The notes beneath the pieces are model-generated. The model did not search any database. It saw nothing but the letters and a program-made list of their open reading frames with translations, and was not told where the DNA came from. Source: Epiperipatus broadwayi (lineage: Eukaryota; Onychophora; Udeonychophora; Euonychophora; Peripatidae). Taken from it: a DNA stretch of 64,000 nucleotides. The stretch is taken from assembly GCA_028023455.1 (NCBI GenBank), contig JAQFVV010000018.1, positions 6,597,800 to 6,661,799 on the forward strand. The letters run 5' to 3'. Below are positions 35,506-47,624 of the stretch, piece after piece; the stretch's first letter is position 1, and each line of letters starts with the position of its first letter. A program made the translations under genes and the position numbers.

Positions 35506-38500
35506 TCTATTAATTCTAAGAATTAAACCAGACTGTCACCAATTCTTGGAAGTGAGTCTGTGGCTCATCAGATTTCAGTTTAAGAACGTTAAAACATTTC
35601 TAAACAACTTAAATAATTATTCTAAAAGCATCTAGAAATTAAAAATAATGCATAACTAAAGTTAATTTACTGTTTTTTTTATTATTTCCAACGAATATCT
35701 TTAGTATTGTCTCTTTATATAATATTTATTTTTCAGACTCTAATTAAATAGAAATTGCATTAGTTAAGTTCGATGAAAATAATGGTGATAAAAATGGTAT
35801 ATAGACAAAATAAATAATAAAAAAAAAGAATGTAAAATTATATGTATTAAATAAAAACTAAAAATATATATACATGTCTAAGGAAGATTTTTGGTCTGCA
35901 GAAAACTATTTTGACTAGTAGCTACATCTATACTTGAAAAAATTTCAAAATATTAGTCCACTGTATTTTTTTATTTTGAAATTGATCAGAAACGAATTCA
36001 TCTGAGCACGTGATTCAGTAATCCTATAAAAAATAGTATAAATCAATAGCTGTCACGAATTTAATGTCAACATATTTTGAGTTGTAAAAATGAGCATACT
36101 TGTATTTTATTGGTTGAAGATTATGAAAATATTATCTCCCTCTAACTCTAATCTGGGAGGAAAAATAGAGAAAAAAATAGTTTTATAACTTTCAATCAGT
36201 AGATTTTGAGAATAAAAAAAAAAATCAAGCTTTAAAAAGTACACACCCAATATTTTTACAAGTAAACTCAGAGAAAGAAATATTGAAATACATCTATATA
36301 CTTATGGAACTGAAGGTCTGTTTAGATGGGAAAACTTTAGGTCAGCTTTAAAATACGCAGTTGGATAAATATGGCAGATCAAAGAATACTTCAGGAGAAT
36401 TTATAACGCAAATGGTATTACTAAGTCAATTTTTAAAAAAAATCATAAACACGTGGTTTCCAATATAAAATGCATATGCTAATATATTAGTATCTTAAAG
36501 TTGCTACCAACTATTAGTAATTAAGAATTGTATTCTATCTACTATATGTAGGTATTTTGTGATTGTTTTCTTTCCTAGAATTTGAAATGTCTTATTATTA
36601 GCATAATTATAACCAACTGACATTAATACCATACAAATGATTGATGCCCAATACATATTTTATTAATAAAACATTAAAGAAAAAAAAATATTAAAAAAGA
36701 AACAATAAATGGAAAAAATATTGAGAAACTGCTTATAAAAGATTGATAGAATCTCAATCTTATCAAAAATGCTATATCTATTAACTCAAATCAGTCATAA
36801 CTATGCTTGTTAGTTTTGAGCCCACTTATGTGAAACATTCACATACACACACATTTCCCACCAACAATTGGTGAATATTTTCTTTTATTTAATGAATACA
36901 CATATATTAAAAGACATATCCATATGCATTAATCTAGGTCATCTGTCACAAGTTCTTTTACTTTTTTACCTTATCCTTTAAACACTCATAGATATTGAAT
37001 ATTTTTATAGATCATGATATCTGAGCAAGGAAGACAAATCAAAGAATTTTATTCATAGAAAATTAAAATAAAACAAGAAGCATCATGATTATTTAGAATG
37101 AACAATTAATTATAGACATTTTTTAAATTAATATATCAACAGAGTAGTCTAATTATGATTTCATGGACAAAAAAGCCATTTTTAAAGTATCTGGAATAAG
37201 ATAAAGATGGTTCAAGCAAATGATATTTCTGCACATTACAATATTTAAATAAAATAATTTCTCAATTAATATTAGAACACTAATGGTTATCAAAAAGTCT
37301 GGATATTACATCAATAAATTTTAATAAATGTGATCATTTGAAAAAAGCAGGCAGAAAGAATTTAAAATGTTGAACACTAGTGCAGGAAGACATGGAACAT
37401 TATGTCTTTAGATATTAGTAACTATATGTGTGTTGACTGCATAAAATATGTGGATATGATTGTTACAAATGGCAAAACTTAAAAAAATATTCTATTTTGA
37501 ATATCTTACCCTTATTTAAATTTTGTTTCTATAATTTTGTGGAATATCCTGTATTTATACATTTCTCACTAAAATAATATTTTTACTTTTATTTTAAAAA
37601 ATACTATTTATATTAAAAAAACCTACAATAAAGTTGAAAAAAAAATGTTAAAAAAAAATCCATAATAACAGGTATTTTCTTGCAATAAGCTGTTATTAAA
37701 TGTATTCCTGCAAAATAAAGACTTCAAACAATTCCTAGAATAATTCAAATTTTCACACTGATTATACTATCAATTTAGTTTTATATATTCACATGAAACA
37801 AATATATATTTAAAAATGGGACATTTCTTGCTCCAAAGAGTTATTTCGTGATGGCTAAAGAATTTGTAGCGGTGAGACTGTAACAACAAATGAAAATAAT
37901 AATATGGATTAAAAAAATTATATTTTTAATAAACTAAAATACACTCTATATAATTTACTTACTAAGTAAAGTTATTCACGCATACACCCACATATATAAA
38001 TAACATCAATAGATAATTATTTATATTTAAATTCAATTTTTCATTCGTTTTGATTTACAAATTTATCTATAACATTATCATTAAAAATTATCATATTTGC
38101 AATCATATTTTTTCTATATTTAACATGATTAAAAGAATAAATCAATTTTGTGCCATTGAATTTCTTAAAACTTTTAAATTCTTTTGAGATAACATATCAA
38201 TTGTCCAAACCCTTTACTACTTTTACAATGCTGTATTTTCCACCCTTTTCTACAATTTACAGTTTGGATTGCCCCAACAATGTTCTTCAGAACATTATAT
38301 CTCATAATCTCAACTGTTACAACCAAATTACTGTAATGGTAGTAATCCAAAACTGTGTATGAATTATGTATTATCCCCATTACATTATTCATATCAGGTA
38401 GCAATCTTATGGATTGTGTAGTCTGTATTGATACAGCTCCAGTATTTAGTCTATTAGCCAGTACTGATATCTCACACAGCAGTGGGCTATTACAAAGTAT

Positions 38501-39745
38501 AACTATTGCAACAAAATGAATTACCTAAAATCCTATTGATTGGTATTTGTATTACTACAAAAAAATAAGTTTTTAGATAAATGCATAAAAATTTAAGAAG
38601 GTAATAATGAAACATGAATGTGTGTCTCATAAATTCAGCATCATACCACTAATGCTATTTTTAGTTAATAATGTATCCAAGTAACAAACAATAAATCAAA
38701 ATAATTTGACTCATATAAAAGTAAATGTAAAGAAAAACTACAGAAAAATGTAATAGATTACCTTAGATAAGAAGTGAATAACACAGAATTGTGCTATCAT
38801 TCTTTTAAAAAAGATTTATATGTACTTAAGAAAGCAGTAAACCATAAAAAAATTAAATGATGATATGTCAATTGTTATCCTAAAAGCAATTCCCAAAATG
38901 ACAAACAGAAGAATTAAAAATTAACATTCACCACAATTTCAAAGTTCACAAATAAAGTTTCCAAATAAACTTTATCTCCTACAGAAATTATCTTGATTAA
39001 TGGATAAGAATTTGGAGAATGGATTACAACAATATAGTCAAAATGCATTTAGGGTCAAAGGTGTCTTAATAGAAATAGTGGAGTAAAATGGCTGAAAATT
39101 CACTATTTTTACTACAATTCACATTGCTATAGTAATTCTAATAAACTGATAAAAAACATGGATGATATTAATTATTTTCCTATGATAACAAAAATATATA
39201 AAATCCAAAATTTTTCCAGTGAATAAAAAGCTATAAGGTAAGCTCAGAAATGTTCAATTAACTAATTTAAAATCAATCTAGAAAACCTTTAACAAATATA
39301 TATATCTAATAGTTCTTAGTTATAGGATAAGTAAAAAAAAAAAAAAACTGCAGTTGCCTAAATATTCACAAACAATAATAAGTTGCATCTATTCTATCAG
39401 TATTCATTCAAAGTTTGCATTGAAAGGCTACTTAAATTTGTTAAGTTACTTTATATATATTACACAAATTCATTTTATCAGTGAATATTTTTTAGCAATT
39501 ATTGTTAATAATATCTAAGTGATCAGTAATAATTTTTCTTATATTAGAAACAATCATATTTTCTATATCTAACATAAGAAATTTTAAATTAAATTCATTT
39601 ATAATATTTTTAAATAGTATTGCCAATCTCTATCTTCCATCCTTTTATCTTTTTCATTCATTTATCAGAATTTAATATTTTTAGAACTATAATTATATGC
39701 AATATGTGTATATATAATCTATATATGCATAAAAAACTTACAAAT

Positions 39746-39779
<34 letters not shown>

Positions 39780-40289
39780 TTCACATTTATTGTTCAAAGG
39801 AGGTTGCCTTGACAACAGTTTGAAATTATTGATTGTTATTGATATTGGAATAAAATATTTTTAAATATTCAACTGCAGATCAAAAACCTTCCAATAACTT
39901 CTCATTGAAGAATAATAAAAGAGAAGATAATACTAACCAGGTATAAGAGTTGCTGGGATATGAGGGCTTGAATGATTTTCCATTTTTGTTTAATCTACTA
40001 GTTAAGAATATCTAGATACTCATTTATTGACAAGTCTTAGATGGTTGACTGGATTGGTTATGAAGAGCTTGGAGAAAAAATTCTCAAGCCTATTAAAATT
40101 TTTTCAATTTTAATTGGTTTGATATGATAGACAAGTAAACAACTATTCTTGCATGACATCCTTCTATATACATGTATGTATGTATATATATATATATATC
40201 CAAATTTTCAATTATTAACAAACTATTTCTAAATGAAGATCTGAGATAATCCAGTTTTTTAATCTAGTTTCTTATCTTATATTTATAGT
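35506..40289. other. AT-rich DNA without recognised genes
   Basis: Contents seen: a CA/TA compound microsatellite at 39746-39778 and AT runs near 37800. No frame here shows recognisable similarity; overlapping small frames at 38150-38404 are on opposite strands and look like chance. Confidence 0.6.
39746..39778. repeat. (CA)n-(TA)n compound microsatellite
   Basis: An uninterrupted ACACAC run followed by a TATATA run. Confidence 0.9.
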
Positions 40290-41905
40290 GTTTTTATATT
40301 TTTTTCTCTACCTCTTTCAAAAAAATTTTCTTACAAATTCTTCCATCTAACTTAAATTTTTTTCTGTCTCTAACTTTTTTTTGAGATTAAATTTTAAATT
40401 TCATCATCTTTCTTAGAAACACTGTTGAATTCAATTCCATTTCTCTGTCTAAATTCTTTTAATGATGTAATGAATCCTCACCATAGATTTCACTTTTATA
40501 CTCTCTAAATTAATGTCAACATGAATTTTCACTGTAAGGACTATAATTTCTTTATTATTCTTCTATTAAGATAATAAATAAATAAATAAAAAATATTAAA
40601 AACTTTCCCTTTCAAGTACATAAGTATACTTCTTTTAAGATTAAATTATTTTTATCAATATCTCCACCTAAATTTAAATCTATGATTAATTTCTTTAATT
40701 ATATTTATATCCATATTAGTAATCTAAGTAAGTTATTCATAATTAATTTCTAATTCATTACTATCACATATTTTCTTTCATTTTGTTTTTTAAAAAATAT
40801 TGAACAGTATAGTGCTACTTTCTCACTTTTGTAATATTTGTTAAGATATTATTTGCAAAAACAGCCACATAATTTTTATAATCTAAACTATTTCAGTAAT
40901 CTCTAATAAGTTTTATTCTCAATAAAACTGTTGCATAAAATTTTGAGAAAAAAAAAAGGAATCTCCCAATTATACATATTTATAAATAGTGCTGATTTAG
41001 TTTGCGCTCACAGCCATTTTGAAATCTAAAGACTAGCCAAAACCACCACTGACACATCCAATCGATAAATGACATAAATATTGAATAAAAGTACTTTAAA
41101 TTCATATTTTAGAAATTATAAGCTAATAAAAATAATATGCTTTATTTCATATGTGCATATAGTATAATCTTTTGGTATTTGGAAATTATAAGTTGGGTTT
41201 GATCAGACTTCTGCATGTTTTGGAAGATCCTTTACATTGACCAAATCATCCTTCCCCAATCCTCACATATTCCAGTGCTTTGCACTGTCGTATTTCAAAT
41301 ATTTTATGAAGGTAAATTAAAAAAAAACAATCCCTGATAAAATAAAGCATATTTTTACTAGCTTATAATTTCTAAAATATGAATTTAAAGTACTTTTATT
41401 CAATATTTATGTCATTTATCAGTTGAATGTGTCAGCAGTGGTTTTTAGATTTCAAAATGGCCATGAGCGCAAACTAAATCAGGATCTCGTAATCTTCTTA
41501 GTGCCACCATGTAGTTTAATCACTGATGATATATTTTGAGTAATATTATTTAAAATTTAAAAATTTCTAGATGTATATCTTGGTGTTTCAAAGTTTTAAT
41601 AATTGTAGAAGTAATTAATCTCTAAGTAATACTTACTTGGATTTGATTTACTGCATTATAATCACTTATAAATCCAGTTCATTTTTTTGATTGACTTGAG
41701 TAATACTGTGGAGTTCTCATACAAAACTAATTTTTAATATCTTTTTTAAATATAAATATTATTACTATAGACTTCTAAGCATTTGATACATTTTCATTAC
41801 TTATACATTCGGTATATAGCCTTGTCAACAATTTCTTTATTTCTTCACCTGTTTATTTTAAAAACCTAATATTCCATTATATTCTGAGCTTCCTATTTTT
41901 ATTTT
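40290..41905 (-). pseudogene. Very old copy of the RTE-like LINE, interrupted
   Basis: Line-by-line comparison shows the order of the LINE at 56515-59250. Segment 40290-40500 parallels the C-terminal coding end. Segment 40600-40900 parallels the palm/thumb part, including CTATGATTAATTTC and TTATTTGCAAAAACA (the FADD region). Segment 41500-41905 parallels the N-terminal RT part, including ATAAATCCAGTTCATT, ATTACTATAGACTTC and TATTTCTTCACCTG. Stops and indels are dense and no frame is left. A fold-back element sits at 40992-41483, between the FADD region and the upstream GVRQGDS region. Confidence 0.7.
40992..41483. mobile_element. Fold-back element with ~155 bp terminal inverted repeats
   Basis: The left arm begins TGATTTAGTTTGCGCTCA (40992) and runs to about 41150. 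The right arm, about 41331-41483, ends TGAGCGCAAACTAAATCA. The arms share CCATTTTGAAATCTAAA, ATGACATAAATATTGAATAA and TTAGAAATTATAAGCTA. A 170 bp loop separates them. There is no coding capacity. It is inserted in the old LINE copy; a target duplication was not found. Confidence 0.8.
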
Positions 41906-42002
41906 ACCTTTTCAAATTTAAAATGTGGAAATGCATGAAGATTAATTACCCTTGGTCAATTTGCATGTTGCTGTGTATTTTTGACCATTAAAACTATTCC
42001 AA

Positions 42003-42172
42003 ATTCAAAAGTAAACAAGATTAGCCAAATAAAATAAATTCTATAACACAACTATTGGTTTCCCTGCCAAAGGTTGACTTCTCAAGTGCAAAGAAATAAA
42101 AACATATCAACAAATATATACTAACTCTTACCCACAATTCCCAATAATATCCCACATACCCTTAATATTAAG
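42003..42172 (-). mobile_element. Solo PLE 3' end (same family as 19430-20365)
   Basis: Shares AAACAAGATTAGCCAAA, CTATAACACAACTATTGG, TTTCCCTGCCAAAGG and ACCCACAATTCCCAATAA with the outer parts of both arms at 19430-19565 and (inverted) 20225-20365. In the minus reading this is the outward untranslated end of that PLE family. No coding part is attached. Confidence 0.7.
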
Positions 42173-42842
42173 AGTATGTATGATATATACATATACATAC
42201 AGAAAGACTTAATCTCAAGATGCTTAGACTTAATACATTAATAAGAATAATTAACCAAAATAGTCATGAAAACTTAGCTATTATCTAATGCAGATTAATA
42301 TAAATTTAAAAAAATCATAAGATGTAAAATAGAATATTCTGCTAGAAAATTATGATTAATAAACAAATAAACAGAAATGTTAGAAGTTGACATTTTAAAA
42401 AAATAGTCATACATTATTTAATAGATGAATTAATCAATGTTAGTCATCAAATTATTACTCTTCTTTTCACTTTCACACATAATCTTTATAATCTCTAGCA
42501 CAGTACATTTTCCATCTTCATATTCCAACATTTATCTTAATTAACATTGCAATCAACTTATCATTTTCATTGAAATCATGCTGGATTTTTTTTCTATATT
42601 CTACTACTAATTGTTTTTTTTTTTACTCTTTCCAAAAGCACATATTCTAGAATTATATGATGTTGACAGATAATTGATTTCTAACCTTTTTTTTAATTAA
42701 TCCCTTTTCAAGTAAATTAAACATTTTAAGTTCTATCACTATCTTCACTAAATTAAATCATTTAGGCAAAATCAATGCATGTAAAGTAAAATAAAAATTG
42801 TCTTAACAAAAACTTATTGCACATTCTTATCATTCTCTAGTG

Positions 42843-43148
42843 CAGGGGTCCCCAACCCTATGCCCGTGGGCACCATGGCGCCCACAGACCATTTTTCATG
42901 TGCCCGCCACTATCTGAACACGATAAAAAATTATTTATCTAATACAAATAAATTTAATTTTTAAGATTTCTTATAAATTATTGTAATATTGTAATCAAAT
43001 TATAGGGCATACTATACTTTTACAGCATAAAAAAGTCTGTTATTAACAATATCCAACTATAAATTTACATTGAAAAAATAAATGGTGCCCGCCATCAGGC
43101 TGGTATTATAGAATGTGCTCTTAAGTGCAAAAAGGTTGGGGACCACTG
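42843..43148 (-). mobile_element. hAT-type MITE, second copy (306 bp)
   Basis: The ends are CAGGGGTCCCCAACC and GGTTGGGGACCACTG. The flanking 8-mers CTCTAGTG (42835-42842) and CTCAAGTG (43149-43156) match at 7 of 8 bases, as expected for an older hAT target duplication. It is inverted relative to the copy at 29707. The phrase GGGCACCATGGCGCCCAC corresponds to the other end of that copy. Confidence 0.9.
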
Positions 43149-43156
43149 CTCAAGTG

Positions 43157-44530
43157 CATCAATCACATTAGCTAAAAAATAAAACAAAAGAATACACTTC
43201 ATAAAACCCTTTCTTACCTAGCAATTAACTAGCCTAATGAGCAATGCTTTTCTTTTATTGAATCTTTTTGAAAATCTATCCTGCACTTTAATATAAAGGT
43301 CGAATAGATCATAAATGTTGTATAAATTCCTAAATGAGGAGTAAAACAGATCTGTTTAGTCTAGTGAGTGCAACTTTTACTCAACGTACCACTTTGGTGC
43401 TCAAACATGACACCATATGATTATCTAAATATTGGATGATTTTAGTAGGGTCTTCTCTTTTGAGGAATTATTTAAAAGTCTTATTTACTCAATAAACAAT
43501 TTACAAATATACTATTAATGATAATACAATACATTTGCATTATAATTATTGTGTTATTAAGTAATTAATTAAAATACCAGGATTTAATAATTAATTAAAG
43601 TAAAAAAAAAGTTTATTATTTCAACTATGTTCTAGTTTTAAAAGGACAAGGTCAATATCATTCATTGTTTTCAATATTTCCTTTTTGAAAAGCTTCAGGT
43701 TAATTAGGAACTTTTTTTTCTTTTATATTATATTGTACAGAATTTACTTTTTTATTTTTTTAAAAAAAGAGCTATTTAAATAAATAATAAAAAAGAATAT
43801 CATGCGACGACGACGTTTGAGCAACAAATACAGAGAATCGAGGTAAATTAAACAGCAAAGCACATTAAAACAATTAATTATCTAAATCTTAACAGAGATA
43901 TCAGAACATATAACTAAAGACAATTTAATACAAAAGATGCTTCCTAGAGATAATTTTATAAAGGTACAACTTGAATGATATTATATGTACTAGAATCACT
44001 GTGAATTAATGAATTTTTTATTATTCCCTATTATAGGTATATATAATTATAAAAAGTTTTAGTTCATAAGTGTCTGAAAATGAATAGTAAAGAGAGCAAA
44101 ACAATGTTAATATATTTATAAATTAACTTGAATGTTATAAGACTAAATGCTACCTTGATCTATAATCAATCTATTTCCCAATCTATATGAAGTTAATACT
44201 AACCAATAGTGACATCTAGATGGCTTTTACAATAACTTAATAACTATATATAATTGTAAAATTAAAAATAGAACATATATATATAACTGAACATAAAAAG
44301 ATCTAAAATACATTAAGAGGTGGCCCACTCTCTTATTGTAAAAGTTATCGAACTTGGCAGCTAGAGGGCAGTTCAATTATTATTTCAAATAGATTTGGTA
44401 AATTTCACATGACGTTATATTTATATATATATAACCAAAGTTAAAGACTTGACTAATCTTCGTTTCATTTCTTGACTTATAGATAGAACTAGAAGAGCCA
44501 CATGACGTTTCAGTTTGATATTGTAATGGT
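43157..44530. other. AT-rich DNA without recognised genes
   Basis: No coding frame recognised. TTTTACAATAACTT at about 44225 and its inverse at about 44335 form a weak inverted pair with CTAGA-containing flanks, not enough to name an element. Confidence 0.55.
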
Positions 44531-45010
44531 ATGATTGCAATCAAGAAGTATATAGAGTGCCCCAAGAACAGAAACCCTACTGCACACAAAATTTATATTA
44601 ATTTAAAAAGAATGGGGAAGTATGGAGGTGTTTATTATATCTATAAATACATTTATATTATGTATAAAAAAATTTGGGATGAATTAATTGCAACTGCATA
44701 CTCTTACATTAACTTGATTTATTTTCTAATATTAATCAAAACAAATATAAAAAATGAAGAAGCTAATCTTTATAATATTATAAATTATAAAAAAATTGCA
44801 TATTGTACAAATCATAGAAAAGATGGAAATTTGTTGAAAAACTGGAAATAAATTTTAATATTGAAGCGATTCATATAACTTTTGAATTAAATAGCAATAA
44901 AATTATGTTACTAGAAATATACACACCACCGGATAATGATGATAAAATGTTCATAGATGAATTAAAATCATGGTTAAAATGTTTTAGACTAACTAACAAT
45001 GCTAATAGAT
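44531..45010 (+). pseudogene. CR1/Jockey-like LINE endonuclease fragment
   Basis: A 106-residue frame (44531-44851) leads, after a frame change, into IEAIHITFELNSNKIMLLEI and YTPPDNDDKMFIDELKSWL (about 44865-44990). The phrase YTPP followed by about ten residues and F..EL matches the inner strand and helix of the apurinic-type endonuclease of CR1/Jockey LINEs, usually YRPPN. The N- and E-motif part upstream is not clearly readable and the G/N-D and SDH motifs are not present here. It may be the front of the LINE continuing at 47625, with unrelated DNA between, or an independent copy. Confidence 0.55.
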
Positions 45011-45014
45011 GATA

Positions 45015-47562
45015 TTGTACCAGTCGAAATAGCACCATCTAAACCGTAAGTCGGATCCAAACTCAGCTGAACCAAACTGAATTCAAACCCAACTCACCAG
45101 CTCAGATTAGTAGAAATCTTAATCGACGGCACAGTGCTATGCGCCAAGAAACTAGCTCAATGGTTGGTGAGGATCAGAGACCCCTGAACTGACACTAATA
45201 TTGGATAATCAATTAACTAAGAATGATTTTAAATCGAATCATATGTATATGTTCGGGTTGCCAACACAGGCAGTGAGCATTAACATTAAAATAATTATAA
45301 AAAAATTAAGAACGAAGAAACCAAGTGTGTTTAGAAAATATTTAATAATAATAATTTGTTTGTTTGAATAAGATAATGATTATATTAATCACCTCTAGCC
45401 TTTAATATAGTTTAGAATTATAATAAGAGTGGCGGTCCTTATTATATGCCAATGAATATTACACAATATTTGAAAGTCTATATCTATGCCCCCAACAAGA
45501 AATAAAAAGCAGATAAAGGTATTCATTAGTAAAGGAAATCATTACTCTAATTTTATTATGACAGAATGTGATATTTATTTTCACATTCGCAAATCCATTC
45601 ATGAAGAGCAAGATACGTATTTTAGGGCATAACTTTAATCTTTATTGGAAAAATTATTTACTTTGAGATAATGGAGAATTTATTCGACTTTCGTCACGAA
45701 TTACAAGCATCAGAGCGGACTTTACCGGAACAGAGAGGTAACGGTGCTGACGAATTATGAGCTATAAAATGAAATTGAAAGATAATAGCTAGTCGATGAT
45801 CGAAGTCCTATGGTGGCTTGCATCTGACAAGTCTTATGCCCTTTGACTAATATGAACAGGAGAGGAAGTGCTTTCTTCCTTGATAATTTAATTATCACCG
45901 ACCAGCCTAACGGAGCGGAAGATTGCCCTATGTCAGCAACGTTCGAAGATGATGACTTGATAGTCATTGTTTGAATACTAAAACCCATATAGAATGCTCT
46001 ACGTGATGACTTGATCAATTTAATTAAAGTCCAATGAGCTTTTAACTAAAATTATTTTAAAGTATTTGTAAATCATATTAATTATGCCCCAATCATCGTG
46101 CCCTTCCTGAATCTAAATAGCAAGTAACTGAAATTTGAATTAGAATATATTTGATTGATTCCTTTATCGGCCCTTTTGTAAAAAAAAAAACATTTTAAGA
46201 TTATATATGAATAAATACACATTGTTGAATATGAGAAAATAGCTGAAGCATAGATTAGAAATGGAGCTAATAATTTATTATTAGTCATTGATAAAAATAA
46301 CACATATTTAATAATTTCTTTCGACTCGATAATTGATAGAATGGTAAATCTAGTTCTAATGGGTGAGAATTACTATTAGAATTAATATATTATTATTTGC
46401 ACAAGGCAAAGGAAACAAAGGAGATCATAGAGTCAAAAGATTATTGGCATATAATTAAAAATAAATGACATTAATAAATCACACGATAAATATATGTAAT
46501 AGAGTAAATGAACCGCCATAGTAATGAAGGAAAGTTAAATTTAAAGACTAGAGATTGAGAGAATTACTAATTTAAAATAGCATAATAAAAGGTTTTACAC
46601 AGAGTATTATTACATTATAAATGAGAAAAGCTCTTAAAGGGAATGTAAAGTAAAGTTTGAAAACAGGCCAGAAAGTTTAAGGTTCATTATGCAAACATAT
46701 TACCCATTTCTTCCAGGGCTGGTTCTTAGTTTACACATCCTGGTTGTTAAAACGTAGGCATGCATTTAGTCGATTACTTGAACAACATTTTAATGAATGT
46801 TCACGATTTTAGCAGCATGATTGGTCTGGAAAGAATTAGCAGCTCCATTGAAGATTTTTAGAAGACTTCAGGAACCGATAGCCAGATTTCTGATGTTCTA
46901 GCCCTTCACCATGATTGAAATCCTATTTAATATGCACAGAGTTTACTGCACTTCTCTACAACAAAGATAGCTTAACTTTCCAAACTTTTCAGAGCTATAT
47001 ATATACTGTCCTCTGATGCCTTCAGGCTAGCGATTCTTTCATTATCGATGTTTTTAGATTTACTGGTTGTTTTTAGATACATTCCTTTGATAAGGCTTGC
47101 AAACTCATTAACTTGAATTCATTTTCTAATTAGAAAATGAATTCTTAAAATCAGAAAATGATTTTAATTAGGAAATCCTTATCTTTTTTTCTAATTAATA
47201 AAACTTTAACTATTGTTTTTGGAAAGGGAAAATCTGAAAGCTTATCGAAAGAATGTAGCTTTTAATCATTAAAACTTTAACAAATTATTTAAAAATAAAA
47301 TCAAACATTCCCGACGCAATGAAACTTTCAAACAATTATATATATTTAAATATTTACAAATATATATGCACAATCCACGCAGTTATAATACATATAAATT
47401 CATGAATAATTCTATCATGAATTTATTAATAGAATTAATCAATTTAAATCTGAAACTAGTTATTTTAATATGCATTTATGAAATAAGTTTGTCTTTAAGA
47501 AAACTAGCATGGATTGACCGTATAAAGCCCCATTGCATCGGAAATTTAAGGTTAGTATTATG
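45015..47562. other. No recognised gene; locally higher G+C
   Basis: About 45030-45200 and 45600-46050 are visibly richer in G+C than the rest. An 87-residue minus-strand frame (45755-46018) is free of low-complexity runs but resembles nothing I recognise. A 30 bp perfect palindrome is at 47115-47144. The region might hold old retroelement pieces. Confidence 0.5.
47115..47144. repeat. Perfect 30 bp palindrome
   Basis: GAATTCATTTTCTAA is followed at once by its exact reverse complement, so there is no loop. A third partial repeat AAAATCAGAAAATGATTTT follows at 47147. Confidence 0.85.
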
Positions 47563-47620
47563 GGTTTGAAGTGGGCTTATGGCTAGATGTCATGAAGCTA
47601 GGATCGAACTCAGATCTGAC
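47563..47620 (-). repeat. tRNA-like remnant (weak)
   Basis: GGATCGAACTCAGATCTGAC on the plus strand is, in reverse, a B-box-like GAGTTCGATCC. The phrase is similar to GGATTTGAACTCAGACTG at 10573. No A box was found, so only the 3' half of a SINE head would be left. Confidence 0.3.
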
Positions 47621-47624
47621 TGCT

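Noticed and set aside
44222-44372. Imperfect inverted repeat as a DNA transposon
   Set aside because: Complementarity is limited to about 14 bases plus scattered matches; no target duplication.
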